The notes under the pieces: generated by a model
What the model saw: only the letters and a program-made list of their open reading frames with translations
What the model was told of the DNA's origin: nothing
Databases searched by the model: none
Part shown: one piece after another, positions 16,890 through 28,710 of the stretch
Numbering within the stretch: the stretch's first letter is position 1
Layout: the number at the start of each line of letters is the position of its first letter
Translations under genes and position numbers: made by a program
Assembly (NCBI GenBank): GCA_964555625.1
Contig: CAZKTE010000003.1
Span: 1-63,196 of the forward strand
Direction of reading: 5' to 3'
From: CAZJKE01 sp964555625
GTDB lineage: Bacteria; Planctomycetota; Phycisphaerae; Phycisphaerales; SM1A02
DNA length: 63,196 nt

Positions 16890-19285
16890 TCGGTGGCCAT
16901 GATAGGTGGCAGCGAGCGCGACACCTGTACCCGGTCATTGCCGGCATCGGCCACGAACAGCCGATCGCCATCGACGGCGATCGCCCACGGCGTGTGGAAT
17001 CGACCGGGCGCATCACCGGGCCCGCCGACGACCCCCAGAGAGCGACCATCCGGCGAGAACCGCTGCAACCGGTTGTTCCCGTACTCGCAGACGATGAACG
17101 ATCCATCCTCAAGCATGCAGATCCCGTAGGGGTACAACAACTGGCCGCGGTCGCGTCCAGCAGAGCCGATGATGTCGAGAATTGTGCCCTCAAGATCGCA
17201 GCGAATGACACGGTTGTTTCCGCTGTCGACGACCAGCAGGTGACCACGAGCGGCATCCACTGCGATCGACTGTGGGCGGCGCCACTCCCCGTCGCCGCGG
17301 CCATGGGTGCCAAATGACCGCAGGAATCGTCCGTCGCGTGTGAAGACGCTGATGCGGTCGTTTCCGCCGTACTCGCTGACAAAGACCTCCCCACCGAGGA
17401 ACGCCACATCGGTGGGGTAGAGGAACTGGCCGTCACCCTCACCGTGCTCCCCGATGCTCCGAACCACCATCCCGCTCCCGTCCACCACGAGCACGCGGTG
17501 CTCGTGCGTGTCTGCGATCCACGTCAGACCCTCCTCGTCGATGGTCAGCCCGGTCGGGAACCCGTTGGACTGCCCCGGGAGCGTCCAGGTGGCAAGGAAC
17601 GCACCGCTCGCATCGAACTGCTGCACTCGTCCGCTGCGATCGACGACCACGAACAGTCCGTGCCGAGCATCGATTGCGCGAGGAAGCAGAAACCGCCCGT
17701 CGCTGCGGCCGCGTCCGCCAACAACCCACTCGTGGTCCAGCGGCGGCGTGTCCTGGCCGGCACCACAGCCAACCACCAGACACAGGAGGATCAGCGAGAC
17801 AACACCGCGTCGGCCCGCCAGGGCAACGGCGATGCCGGCCGCCGCCGCCAGCGCCAGCACGACTGTGAGGATGCCCATGACAATCTGTGGTCGCTGATAG
17901 TGCATGGCATTGAGCAGGGCCACGGCTATGGGCTGCGAGCGCGAGGGCGGCGCGACCTGGGCCGTCAGCGCCACTTCGCCCATCGAGATCGCTGCAGCCG
18001 TGCCCATGACGACCACGATGCCGATCGAGAGGCGCGGCCACAGCGCAAGGATCGTCGCGCCTGGACCGCGCGGACCGTCAAGTGCCGCCAGTTCGCTGCC
18101 GCCAGCCACCCAGCGGGCGGCCAGTGCGGCGACAATGCCCACCCGGCCCAAGTGTGCAAGTACCAGCACAGCCGGCGAGAGGTACACCGCATCGAGCAAC
18201 GGCCGGTTCCACGCGCCCTCCAGCAGGCCAGCCACAAGCGTCGCAGGAAGCAGCGCCATGAGGATCCACCCGACCTCGCAGACGCAGGCCGCTCGTCGCA
18301 GAGGCGATTGCCCGGAGGCATGCATCGCCGCCCCGCCGACCAGGACGACCACGGCCGACGCCCCGGTCGCCGCAGCGACTGCCAGACTCGAGGCCAGGTC
18401 GCGACCGTAGAGCCGCATCAATTCCGCCAAGTCAATTGCCGAGGCGGCCGCGGCCAGCAGGATGGGGCCGCCGCAGAACACCAACCATGCTGCAAGCACT
18501 GGCCAGGCAGTTGTTCCTGCGCCATGCCTCCCCGTCGCTGAATTCCACCGAGGGAGCGTCCAGAGCGCCCAGGCAGCCAGCAGCGCCGGAACGGCGGCTG
18601 CCGCGAGCACGATGGGCGTTGCGCTGCCGCCACTTGCTGCGAGGGCTCGAAGCTCGTTTCCCATGCTGTAGACCTGCGCTAGGTCGAAGCATGTCGTGTT
18701 CGCCGCCGTCAACGCGGCAATCAGCGCAACGGCCCCCACCATGCCCCGCCAGTCTGAGGCAAACGCCAGTTGCGCCGACCGCCACCCCCGCACCCCGTCC
18801 AAGGCACGGAGGGTGTCCAGATCGCTGCGACGCTGCCAGGCGCACGCCCACATCGCGGCGATCGGCCACGACCAGCCCACCAGCGCCGCAGCTAGCGTCG
18901 CCTGTCGGCCAACGGCCAGCATGTCTCGATCCACGAGCCACCCATGGAGGGCGGAGTCCGCCGGCCAGGCCTGCCACCACGCATGGAAGATTGCGTACGC
19001 CGGCAGCACCAGCGTGGCCACCAGCAGCGCCAGGATGCCGCGGCGCCTGGACGGCGAGAGCCGCACCAACCGCCGACCCAGAGGCCAGCCGAGCATCGTG
19101 GCGAGTACCGCGACTCCCGCCGCCCAAACCATCGTGCGAATCAGGACGGGAAGCGAGGACCCGGTCGTCGCGGCCTCGATGGATGCTGGCCCCCAGAGGG
19201 TCGTGATCTGGCAGAGCGGCCAGACGACGGCCATCGCGGCGATCAGCAGTGCAGCAAGCGGCAGCGGCCACTCACGGGCGCGCAA
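16883..19285 (-). CDS. Iron-type ABC transporter permease fused to an NHL-repeat propeller
   Basis: 800 residues. About 490 N-terminal residues carry roughly a dozen membrane helices in two halves, each with an EAA-like loop (TLRALDGVRGWRSAQLAF and ELAALDGPRGPGATILAL), as in two-domain Fe(3+)-type permeases. Residues about 494-507 (VSLILLCLVVGCGAG) resemble a lipoprotein signal with Cys507. From about 510 to the end there are about six NHL blades (for example LTWIADTHEHRVLVVD, LLVVDSGNNRVIRCD, LFVADAGNDRVQVSR). No ATG or GTG suitable for a separate NHL gene lies at the join, so it reads as one gene. It overlaps the solute-binding gene by 14 bases. No cognate ATPase is adjacent. Confidence 0.8.
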   Translation of the reverse strand: MRAREWPLPLAALLIAAMAVVWPLCQITTLWGPASIEAATTGSSLPVLIRTMVWAAGVAVLATMLGWPLGRRLVRLSPSRRRGILALLVATLVLPAYAIFHAWWQAWPADSALHGWLVDRDMLAVGRQATLAAALVGWSWPIAAMWACAWQRRSDLDTLRALDGVRGWRSAQLAFASDWRGMVGAVALIAALTAANTTCFDLAQVYSMGNELRALAASGGSATPIVLAAAAVPALLAAWALWTLPRWNSATGRHGAGTTAWPVLAAWLVFCGGPILLAAAASAIDLAELMRLYGRDLASSLAVAAATGASAVVVLVGGAAMHASGQSPLRRAACVCEVGWILMALLPATLVAGLLEGAWNRPLLDAVYLSPAVLVLAHLGRVGIVAALAARWVAGGSELAALDGPRGPGATILALWPRLSIGIVVVMGTAAAISMGEVALTAQVAPPSRSQPIAVALLNAMHYQRPQIVMGILTVVLALAAAAGIAVALAGRRGVVSLILLCLVVGCGAGQDTPPLDHEWVVGGRGRSDGRFLLPRAIDARHGLFVVVDRSGRVQQFDASGAFLATWTLPGQSNGFPTGLTIDEEGLTWIADTHEHRVLVVDGSGMVVRSIGEHGEGDGQFLYPTDVAFLGGEVFVSEYGGNDRISVFTRDGRFLRSFGTHGRGDGEWRRPQSIAVDAARGHLLVVDSGNNRVIRCDLEGTILDIIGSAGRDRGQLLYPYGICMLEDGSFIVCEYGNNRLQRFSPDGRSLGVVGGPGDAPGRFHTPWAIAVDGDRLFVADAGNDRVQVSRSLPPIMATEW

Positions 19286-20297
19286 TGCGATCTTCCATCA
19301 GCGAAAACGCCGTACCCACTATGTGCTCTCGCAGATCCGCAGCCCGCTCGAAGTTGACCCGCAGCGGGTCAGGTACCTGCAGGCTCGGAAACATGGCAGC
19401 AACCGCCGGCTGCAGCGGGATGTTGTGGCTGTCGGAGCGAGCAAGTAGCGTGGCGACCTCGTCGCTGAGCATGAACTCGACGAACGCTCGAGCCTGTTGC
19501 GGCGCGTCGGTCCCCGCCACCACCGCCACGGTATTTGGAATCAGCAGCGTCCCGCCTCCCTGGCCCTGCCCACCGTGCCGAGGGTGAAACATGGCGATGT
19601 TGTGCCCGGCGGCCAGCGCCGCATGCACGTCATCGCTGTCGGTCATCGCAAGGCGCACTTCGCCTCGAATGACGGCCTCCACGGTTGCAGCATTTCCGCC
19701 GCTTCGCGGCGGTCCTCGCAACTGGGAGAGGAACTCGTCGATGCGATCGCCGTCGCCTTGCGCCTCGCACCAGGCGGCCATGGCCGCCAGGTGCGTGCCT
19801 GTCGTGCCAAACCGCGGGTCGGCGATGGCCGCCTCGGCGTACTCCCACCAGGTGTCCGGCAGGGTCGCCACGTCCACGCGATCCGGGTCAAAGGCAATCA
19901 CCCTCGCCCGCGGGGAAAACGCGTACCACTGGTGAGCGCTTCCTCGGAGGTCCGCCGGCCACCCCCGCAGAAAGTCGCTCCGGCACGGTTCCAGGACGCC
20001 CTCTCGGGCCAGGTCGATCGTGTGGAGGATTTCGGAGGACCAGAAGACGTCGGCGACCGGTCGATCATGTTCCCGGCGCAGACGCTGCGCCAGGCCTGTC
20101 GTCTTGGACGCCTCGGTGTCACCGACCCATTGCACCTCGATTCCGCTGCGCTCAGTGAATGCGTCGAGCACTCGCCGGGCGATGTGCTCGTCGGCAGACA
20201 CGTAGATCGTCAGCGCATCGGGCGGCGGCTCGGATCCCCCGCATCCGGCCAGTCCCACCGCAGCTACAAGACAGAGACTAGGAGTCGTCCGCGTCAT
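19272..20297 (-). CDS. Extracellular solute-binding lipoprotein, Fe(3+)/FbpA-like
   Basis: 341 residues from the ATG at 20297, which gives a lipoprotein signal with lipobox LAGC (MTRTTPSLCLVAAVGLAGCG). The mature part begins LTIYVSADEHIARRVLDAFT and continues VADVFWSSEILHTIDLAREG, the pattern of periplasmic binding proteins of ferric-iron or phosphonate ABC importers. The paired Tyr ligands of FbpA are not evident, so the ligand is open. It overlaps both the coiled-coil gene (20 bases) and the permease-NHL gene (14 bases). Confidence 0.85.
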   Translation of the reverse strand: MTRTTPSLCLVAAVGLAGCGGSEPPPDALTIYVSADEHIARRVLDAFTERSGIEVQWVGDTEASKTTGLAQRLRREHDRPVADVFWSSEILHTIDLAREGVLEPCRSDFLRGWPADLRGSAHQWYAFSPRARVIAFDPDRVDVATLPDTWWEYAEAAIADPRFGTTGTHLAAMAAWCEAQGDGDRIDEFLSQLRGPPRSGGNAATVEAVIRGEVRLAMTDSDDVHAALAAGHNIAMFHPRHGGQGQGGGTLLIPNTVAVVAGTDAPQQARAFVEFMLSDEVATLLARSDSHNIPLQPAVAAMFPSLQVPDPLRVNFERAADLREHIVGTAFSLMEDRIARP

Positions 20298-21906
20298 CGG
20301 CGGCCGATTCGGACAGCCGCTCAAGGCGACCGAAGTAGTGGCGAAGCAGATCGTGGTACCGCCGTGGCACCTCGTCGTCTGCAATCGCGTCCTCGACGGC
20401 CTGTCGCTCATTGAGCACCGCATCGCGGACGTCCGCCTGCGTCTCGCCGATGGGCGCCACGCCAGACTGGAACAACTGGCGCGCGATGATCGCGCCGTCG
20501 ACCGTATCCACCGGTGAACGGTGGCTGATGGTCGACGTCTCGGTCTGCTCGAAGGATGCCTTGTTTCCAAAGCCGGTGCCGCTGCCGCCGTGCCCTAATC
20601 CCTCTCCCGCGCCACCGGGGCGCATGCTCGCGCAGGCTGACTGGCATGCGGCCTTGGCCAGGGCCGCCTCGTCAAGGAACATCGCGGCTGCCTCGAGATC
20701 TGAGAGTTGCCCGGAGAGCGATCCGGAATCGCCACCGGCGCACTGTCGGCACGCGTCGCCCATCTTCTTGCACGCCTCGGCGGCGACCTGCTGCGCCTCG
20801 AGCATGTCCAGGAGCCGCTGCCGCTGCTGCTCGGTGAGGTTCTTGGCACCCTCAATGGCCCTGCGTGCCGCGTCGGCGTCGGAGGCGAGCGCTTCGTCGA
20901 GGCCAGCAGCCGACAGTGCCTGCCGCAGCGCAGCGTCTGCCTTGGCGAGCTCCTCAAGCTGCGCGGCGAGATTCTCAAGCTGCTCGGCAAGTCGCTTGCG
21001 GGTCGACTCGTCGAGATCGGTCGACTCCATCTGCGCCATCAGCTGCTCCAGCGCCTCGGAAGCTGACTTGAAGTCGCCCCTCTTCAGCGCCGCGGCGATC
21101 GAGTTTCCGTCGTCATCTCCGGGCAGTTCCAGCGATCGCAGGCGCCGCTGCAACTCGGCCATGCCGATGGCATCCGGGTCTCGAAGCATGTCGTCGAGCC
21201 GCTGCTGCATGTCGGTCATCCGCCGCAGAGCATCCCGCCGCATCGTCTCCGGATCGTCCGGCGCGGTGGACGCGCTGAGCATGTCATCGAGCTCCTGCTG
21301 CAACTCCTCGCCGAGCGCGTCGCTCTCGGCGATCGCCGCCGCCACCTGCTCGACGCCAGCCTCGACCTGCGCGCGTGTCGTGTTGGACAGGACTTCAATC
21401 GGTGCCTCTTCGGCGTGTACCCATCCCCACTGGCCAGTCACCATGAACAGCGCCGCCACGATCGACATGCCTATCGACGGTGCCAGCAGCGGCGGGGCCT
21501 GGCAGGCGAAGGTGCGAGACAGCGCAGCCTCGACGCCTTCCTTCTCGACGACCTGCTGCGCATCGTCGCGCAATGCGTCGGCGAAGGCGTCATGGCGGTT
21601 CTCGCAGGCCAGTGCCGACGAAAGTCGCTCGTTCAGGCCAAGCCGCTCGTCTACCTCGGAGGCGGCCGCCAGTTCCGTGGTGGCGTTGCGCGCCCAGAAA
21701 CAGGCCATCAGGGTGATGGATGCCGCGGCGATTGCCCCAGCAGCCCACGGCCATGGAACGATGGGCGCCGTGCCGATGCGATCGACGATCGCCAGCACCA
21801 ATACCACACCTGCCACCGCCAGCAGGACCGGGCCGCTTGCTGCAACCATCCCTTGCAATCGAATGCGCCATCTGGCCTGTCGTGCGATGCGGCGTACCTG
21901 GTTCAT
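20278..21906 (-). CDS. Membrane protein with long coiled-coil region (DUF4175-like)
   Basis: 542 residues from the ATG at 21906, preceded by GGAGG; an in-frame ATG at 21945 lacks such a site. Three membrane helices (about 23-42, 52-72 and 142-162), then a long Glu/Ala/Leu-rich coiled coil to about residue 400, a glycine-rich stretch (GGAGEGLGHGGSGTGFGN) and a charged end. Proteins of this layout occur beside MoxR/DUF58/VWA genes in planctomycetes; the function is unknown. It follows the nrnA-like gene by 31 bases. Confidence 0.75.
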   Translation of the reverse strand: MNQVRRIARQARWRIRLQGMVAASGPVLLAVAGVVLVLAIVDRIGTAPIVPWPWAAGAIAAASITLMACFWARNATTELAAASEVDERLGLNERLSSALACENRHDAFADALRDDAQQVVEKEGVEAALSRTFACQAPPLLAPSIGMSIVAALFMVTGQWGWVHAEEAPIEVLSNTTRAQVEAGVEQVAAAIAESDALGEELQQELDDMLSASTAPDDPETMRRDALRRMTDMQQRLDDMLRDPDAIGMAELQRRLRSLELPGDDDGNSIAAALKRGDFKSASEALEQLMAQMESTDLDESTRKRLAEQLENLAAQLEELAKADAALRQALSAAGLDEALASDADAARRAIEGAKNLTEQQRQRLLDMLEAQQVAAEACKKMGDACRQCAGGDSGSLSGQLSDLEAAAMFLDEAALAKAACQSACASMRPGGAGEGLGHGGSGTGFGNKASFEQTETSTISHRSPVDTVDGAIIARQLFQSGVAPIGETQADVRDAVLNERQAVEDAIADDEVPRRYHDLLRHYFGRLERLSESAADDADDS

Positions 21907-21937
21907 GGAACCTCCATCGCCAAGTGTAGCCCGCTTT

Positions 21938-22951
21938 CTAGCCAATCAGGCCAGGCAAGCGGCTTACGACCTCGTCAAGGGGCTCCTGGACCAGTGCACC
22001 CGCCGCATGCACATGTCCGCCGCCTCCGATCTTGCCCGCAACCTGGTTCACGTCGATGAGCGTGTCCTGTGCACCAGGTAGCGCCGGCTTGGACCGCAGG
22101 CTCGCCTTCGTCGAACCGTCCTCCTGCTCGGTGAGCAGGATGGCAGCCTGCACGCCGTCAACGACCATCGGCGTATTGACCAGTCCGGTGACGTCCGTCG
22201 AGGTGCCACCGGTCTCCGCGAAGTCGCTCAGCCGCAGGGTCATCACGGCGACCCTTCCGTCGGCGATCCACGTGAGGCTCGCGAGCATGCGCTCAAGCAA
22301 GCCCATGCGCGCCGCACTGGCCGACTCTTCGATGGTCCTGTAGATGGAGTAACGGTCTACCTCGTGCTCCAGCAGCCGCGAGGCCGTGGCAAAGCAGCGG
22401 GCATCTGCGTTGGAAAACCGAAACCACCCGGTATCTGTCGCCAGGCCGACGAAGAGAGACTCGGCCGCAGATCCAATGCCGCAACCGATGTCCGCCCCCA
22501 TCTCGTCGAGCAGCGCCAATACCAGTTGCACGCAGGCGGCCGCCGACGTGTCGACGATGCGATCGGAGGCGACCGAGTCGCCGTTGGCGTGGTGATCGAG
22601 ACCGACGACCCGATCCTGGAACTGACGAAGCCAAGGCTCGATCGGGGCAAGCTGTGACCACGCGCCCGTATCGGCGACGATCACCAGATCCGGTTCCTCC
22701 TCGGGCAGCCCGTCCTCCTCGAGTATCCGGATCGGCGTGTCTCCTGCAGCCATTCGCAGGGCCCGTTCGACCGGACCGGCAAGCAGCACCTCGACGTCGT
22801 GCGCGTCGCTCTGCAGTGCACGCCGCAGCGCGAGGACCGAGCCGATGGCATCGCCATCGGGCTTGGTGTGCGTCGTGGCGACAATGCGCTTGGCGGAGGA
22901 GATCCGCTCGGCAAGTGCCGCGTAGGTCGTGGTGCTCTCGTATCCGGTCAT
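21938..22951 (-). CDS. DHH-family phosphoesterase (NrnA-like)
   Basis: 337 residues. Motif I TKPDGDAIGS, the DHH triad in VVGLDHHANG, and the DHHA1 C-terminal motif GKIGGGGHVHAAGA. NrnA-type enzymes degrade short RNA oligomers and dephosphorylate pAp using Mn(2+). The start ATG overlaps the stop of ribF as TGATG, so the two are probably translated together. The position next to ribF is common in bacteria, often with rbfA and truB, which are not seen here. Confidence 0.9.
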   Translation of the reverse strand: MTGYESTTTYAALAERISSAKRIVATTHTKPDGDAIGSVLALRRALQSDAHDVEVLLAGPVERALRMAAGDTPIRILEEDGLPEEEPDLVIVADTGAWSQLAPIEPWLRQFQDRVVGLDHHANGDSVASDRIVDTSAAACVQLVLALLDEMGADIGCGIGSAAESLFVGLATDTGWFRFSNADARCFATASRLLEHEVDRYSIYRTIEESASAARMGLLERMLASLTWIADGRVAVMTLRLSDFAETGGTSTDVTGLVNTPMVVDGVQAAILLTEQEDGSTKASLRSKPALPGAQDTLIDVNQVAGKIGGGGHVHAAGALVQEPLDEVVSRLPGLIG

Positions 22952-23865
22952 CAGTTGGTCCCCCCAAGCATACTCGCGACGGCCGTGACCTCGGCGACGT
23001 CCTCTCCCATCTGCGCGACCAGTGCATCGACCGAGTCAAAGCGCACCTGATCACGCAACCACCTATCGATCGTCAGGTCCAGCGTCCACCCATAGTGATC
23101 CAGCGGCCCGGAGAATCTCACCAGATGCGCTTCGACGGTCGTATCCACGCCGTCGAAGGTGGGCTTTGTTCCGACGCTGATGGCCGCCGGCCACGTCGTC
23201 CCGTCCTCCAGGGTCCCCTGTCCTGCGTAGATGCCCGCCCCGGGGAGCGCCCGGTCGGCCGTGTCGAGGTTTGCCGTTGGAATGCCTAGATCGCGTCCGC
23301 GGCGATCTCCCTCCACGACCGTCCCGGACAGCGTCGGCGAGCGGCCCAACACCGTCGCCGCATCGTCGATGCGTCCGCGGGCCAGCAGCCAGCGCACGAT
23401 GGAACTGCTTGCACGCACCAGAGAGTCATCGCGCAGCGTGACCTCAAGTGGTTCCACCTCCACCACCGAGAATCCAGCAGTACGGCCGTAGTTCCTGAGG
23501 GTCTCGATGGATCCTGCGCGATCGCAGCCGAAGCGAAAGCCCGGGCCCTCCACCACTACATCGGGCGCCTCCTGCGCCATGAGGTCATCGAGGAACGCCT
23601 CAGGATCGGTCCCCAGAAGCGCCGCCGTGGGCTCGATGGTCCGCACATCGCTTGCCCCGGCGGCCATGAGCAGGTCGCGTCGCTCCGAGGCGCTCGTAAG
23701 CCGCCCCGGGGCCGAATCCGGCCTCAGCACTGAGGCTGGCGACGGATCGAAGGTGAACACGACGACCCGGCCGTCCGTACCGGCGGCGAGGCGGGCAGCC
23801 TCAACCAGCGCCACATGGCCGCGGTGTACAGCGTCGAAGTTGCCGATGGAGATGGACGTCGTCAT
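22951..23865 (-). CDS. ribF: Bifunctional riboflavin kinase/FAD synthetase
   Basis: 304 residues from the ATG at 23865. The N-terminal FAD synthetase domain has SIGNFDAVHRGH (nucleotidyltransferase HxGH-type site) and VVVFTFDPSP; the C-terminal flavokinase domain has GDRRGRDLGIPTANL, LPGAGIYAG and ISVGTKPTF. It makes FMN and then FAD from riboflavin, and several flavoproteins (FNR, pyrD, YdiJ-like) are encoded nearby. First gene of the ten-gene minus-strand run; divergent from the glutamate dehydrogenase gene. Confidence 0.93.
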   Translation of the reverse strand: MTTSISIGNFDAVHRGHVALVEAARLAAGTDGRVVVFTFDPSPASVLRPDSAPGRLTSASERRDLLMAAGASDVRTIEPTAALLGTDPEAFLDDLMAQEAPDVVVEGPGFRFGCDRAGSIETLRNYGRTAGFSVVEVEPLEVTLRDDSLVRASSSIVRWLLARGRIDDAATVLGRSPTLSGTVVEGDRRGRDLGIPTANLDTADRALPGAGIYAGQGTLEDGTTWPAAISVGTKPTFDGVDTTVEAHLVRFSGPLDHYGWTLDLTIDRWLRDQVRFDSVDALVAQMGEDVAEVTAVASMLGGTN

Positions 23866-23934
23866 GGGATCAACCCGGTGGGCAAGGGGTCGCACGATAG
23901 GCCCTCGCTGCTGCAACGCCAAGTCATTGGTGTC

Positions 23935-23963
23935 TTGCCGGCGTCCCTCCGCGGCGTTCTAAT
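23935..23963 (+). promoter_or_regulatory. Sigma70-type promoter of glutamate dehydrogenase, predicted leaderless
   Basis: TTGCCG at 23935-23940, a 17-base spacer, and TCTAAT at 23958-23963. A start site seven bases downstream would fall on the A of the ATG at 23970. No ribosome binding site is present, which fits a leaderless transcript. Confidence 0.5.
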
Positions 23964-23969
23964 ACCGCG

Positions 23970-26924
<2,955 letters not shown>

Positions 26925-26976
26925 ACTTCGGAGTTGTCCGTCCGTAGGTGAACAGTGCGACAAAAGGAGACACATC

Positions 26977-28638
26977 GTGTCGAATCTTGCATTGCTGGCA
27001 GCAACGGTCCTCGCAGCGGGCGTCTCCGACCCGGTCACCCTTGAACTCGAGCCCGTTGATGCCGAGGCGACGATCTCGTCTGTGACGCTCTACCGCGGCC
27101 GCGCCGCGGTGACGCGCAGCACGACCCTCGACCTGGCCCCAGGCGGATGGTCGATCCACTTCAGGAATCTCTCGCTGCAGAGCGACCGCGACTCCATCCA
27201 GGCCAGCGTGGACGGAAACGCCAAGCTCATGGCCGTGGACACCAGCCGCTACAAGGTCGTCACCCAGCTCGGCGATCGCATCGAGGAACTCGATGCCGAG
27301 ATTCGCCGCGTCGAGGATGAGATCGCCGACGTGGCCGCCGACGCGCAGGCCGTCTTCATGCAACTGAGCCTCATCGAGAGCGTTGTCGAAACCGGCGAGG
27401 GCGAGGGGCTCGACGACCAGACCATCGCGTCGCGGCTCACGTTTGTCGCTAGGCAGGTGGCGACGCTGCATCGCAGCGCGCACGCGTTGGAACGCAATAC
27501 GGAGGCGCTCAAGGACGAACTGAAGGTCCTGCGCAGCCGCCGCCAGTCAATCGCCTCCGATAGCGCAATGCAGTTGGATGCGATCGTCGATGTAGCTGTT
27601 CTGGGCTCGGGACCGGTGACGGTGGAATTAACCTACTTGGTCTCCAACGCCTCCTGGGAACCCACCTACTCGATCCACGCCGCGCACGACGGCACGGTCA
27701 TCATCGACTACGAGGCGGAACTCGCGCAACGCACGGGCGAGGACTGGAAGGACGTGCGCCTTGAACTCTCGACCGCCCAGCCGCAGCGATCCGCGAGCCC
27801 GCCGATGCCACCACCGCTCTTCGTGGACATCCGCCAGCCGCCCCCGCCCCCGTCCGCCGGTAGCACGCGTGGTCGTGGCCTTGAGCGTGTAAACGAAGCA
27901 CCCAGGATCGAGGCGGACACCGCGCTTGGCATGAACTTCTACATGGAGAAGGCGATCGCCGGCGCCAGCGTCGTCGGCGATGGACCCGCCGTCAGCTTCG
28001 CGCTACCGCGAACGATCAGTGTGCCCTCCAGCAGCGAGGAATCCCAGCGGACCGCGATCGCGTCCATCGAGACGGACGCGACGATCTTCCGCGTCGCCGT
28101 ACCGATGCTCACCGACGCCATCTTTGTGCGCAGCCGCGTCACCAACGACAGCCCTTACATCCTGCTTCCAGGACAGGCATCAATCTTCCATGGCAGCGAC
28201 TTCGTGGGCAAGACCCAGATGGGCGTCGTCGCTCCCGGCCAGGGATTCGACCTGGACCTGGGCATCGACCCGGCCATGATCTCGCAGCGGACGATCATGG
28301 AGAAGGAGACCAGTGAGACGGGGCTCTTCGGCAGCGGGCGAAAGACGACCTGGGCATATCGCGTGACCATTTCCAATGGACACGACACGGAAATGTCGGT
28401 GCGCCTCTGGGACCGCATCCCCGTCTCCCGCAACGAGGGCATCAAAGTCGAATTCAAGGACGCATCGGCGCCCTTGAGCACCGACGCCGCCTACATCAAG
28501 ACCAGGCAGCCCCTTGGGCTGCTGCGCTGGGATCTGGTCACCGCTGCCGGGGCCACCGGGGATGACAGCAGCGTTCTGACCTGGACCGTGACGTTGGCAC
28601 GAGGCAAGGACATCGAGATCACGCCCTTGCCCGAGTAG
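26977..28638 (+). CDS. DUF4139/mucoidy-inhibitor MuiA-like exported protein
   Basis: 553 residues from a GTG at 26977, chosen because AAAAGGAGA lies just upstream and a signal-like sequence (SNLALLAATVLAAGVSD) begins there. The N-terminal DUF4140-type domain has ISSVTLYRGRAAVTRS; a coiled coil of about 100 residues follows; the DUF4139 part starts LTYLVSNASWEPTYSI and contains the Pro-rich linker PPPPPSAG. E. coli-type MuiA relatives affect capsule production, but the molecular role is unknown. It is probably exported to the periplasm or outer surface. Confidence 0.85.
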   Translation: MSNLALLAATVLAAGVSDPVTLELEPVDAEATISSVTLYRGRAAVTRSTTLDLAPGGWSIHFRNLSLQSDRDSIQASVDGNAKLMAVDTSRYKVVTQLGDRIEELDAEIRRVEDEIADVAADAQAVFMQLSLIESVVETGEGEGLDDQTIASRLTFVARQVATLHRSAHALERNTEALKDELKVLRSRRQSIASDSAMQLDAIVDVAVLGSGPVTVELTYLVSNASWEPTYSIHAAHDGTVIIDYEAELAQRTGEDWKDVRLELSTAQPQRSASPPMPPPLFVDIRQPPPPPSAGSTRGRGLERVNEAPRIEADTALGMNFYMEKAIAGASVVGDGPAVSFALPRTISVPSSSEESQRTAIASIETDATIFRVAVPMLTDAIFVRSRVTNDSPYILLPGQASIFHGSDFVGKTQMGVVAPGQGFDLDLGIDPAMISQRTIMEKETSETGLFGSGRKTTWAYRVTISNGHDTEMSVRLWDRIPVSRNEGIKVEFKDASAPLSTDAAYIKTRQPLGLLRWDLVTAAGATGDDSSVLTWTVTLARGKDIEITPLPE

Positions 28639-28710
28639 GGCCCGCTACACTGTTTCGTCCGGGCATGTCTTGATTCCGGCGTTCCCAGCGATCCGAAGGA
28701 TCCACGCGCC

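Noticed and set aside
17800..17830. Separate NHL lipoprotein gene starting near the lipobox of the permease fusion
   Set aside because: There is no in-frame ATG or GTG at the start of the signal-like segment; the valine codons there are GTT and GTC.
20411..22081. Serine-rich 556-codon frame opposite the coiled-coil membrane gene
   Set aside because: Ser/Ala/Arg-rich mirror of Glu/Ala/Leu-rich coiled coil, with no ribosome site or domain; the opposite strand carries a well-formed membrane protein.
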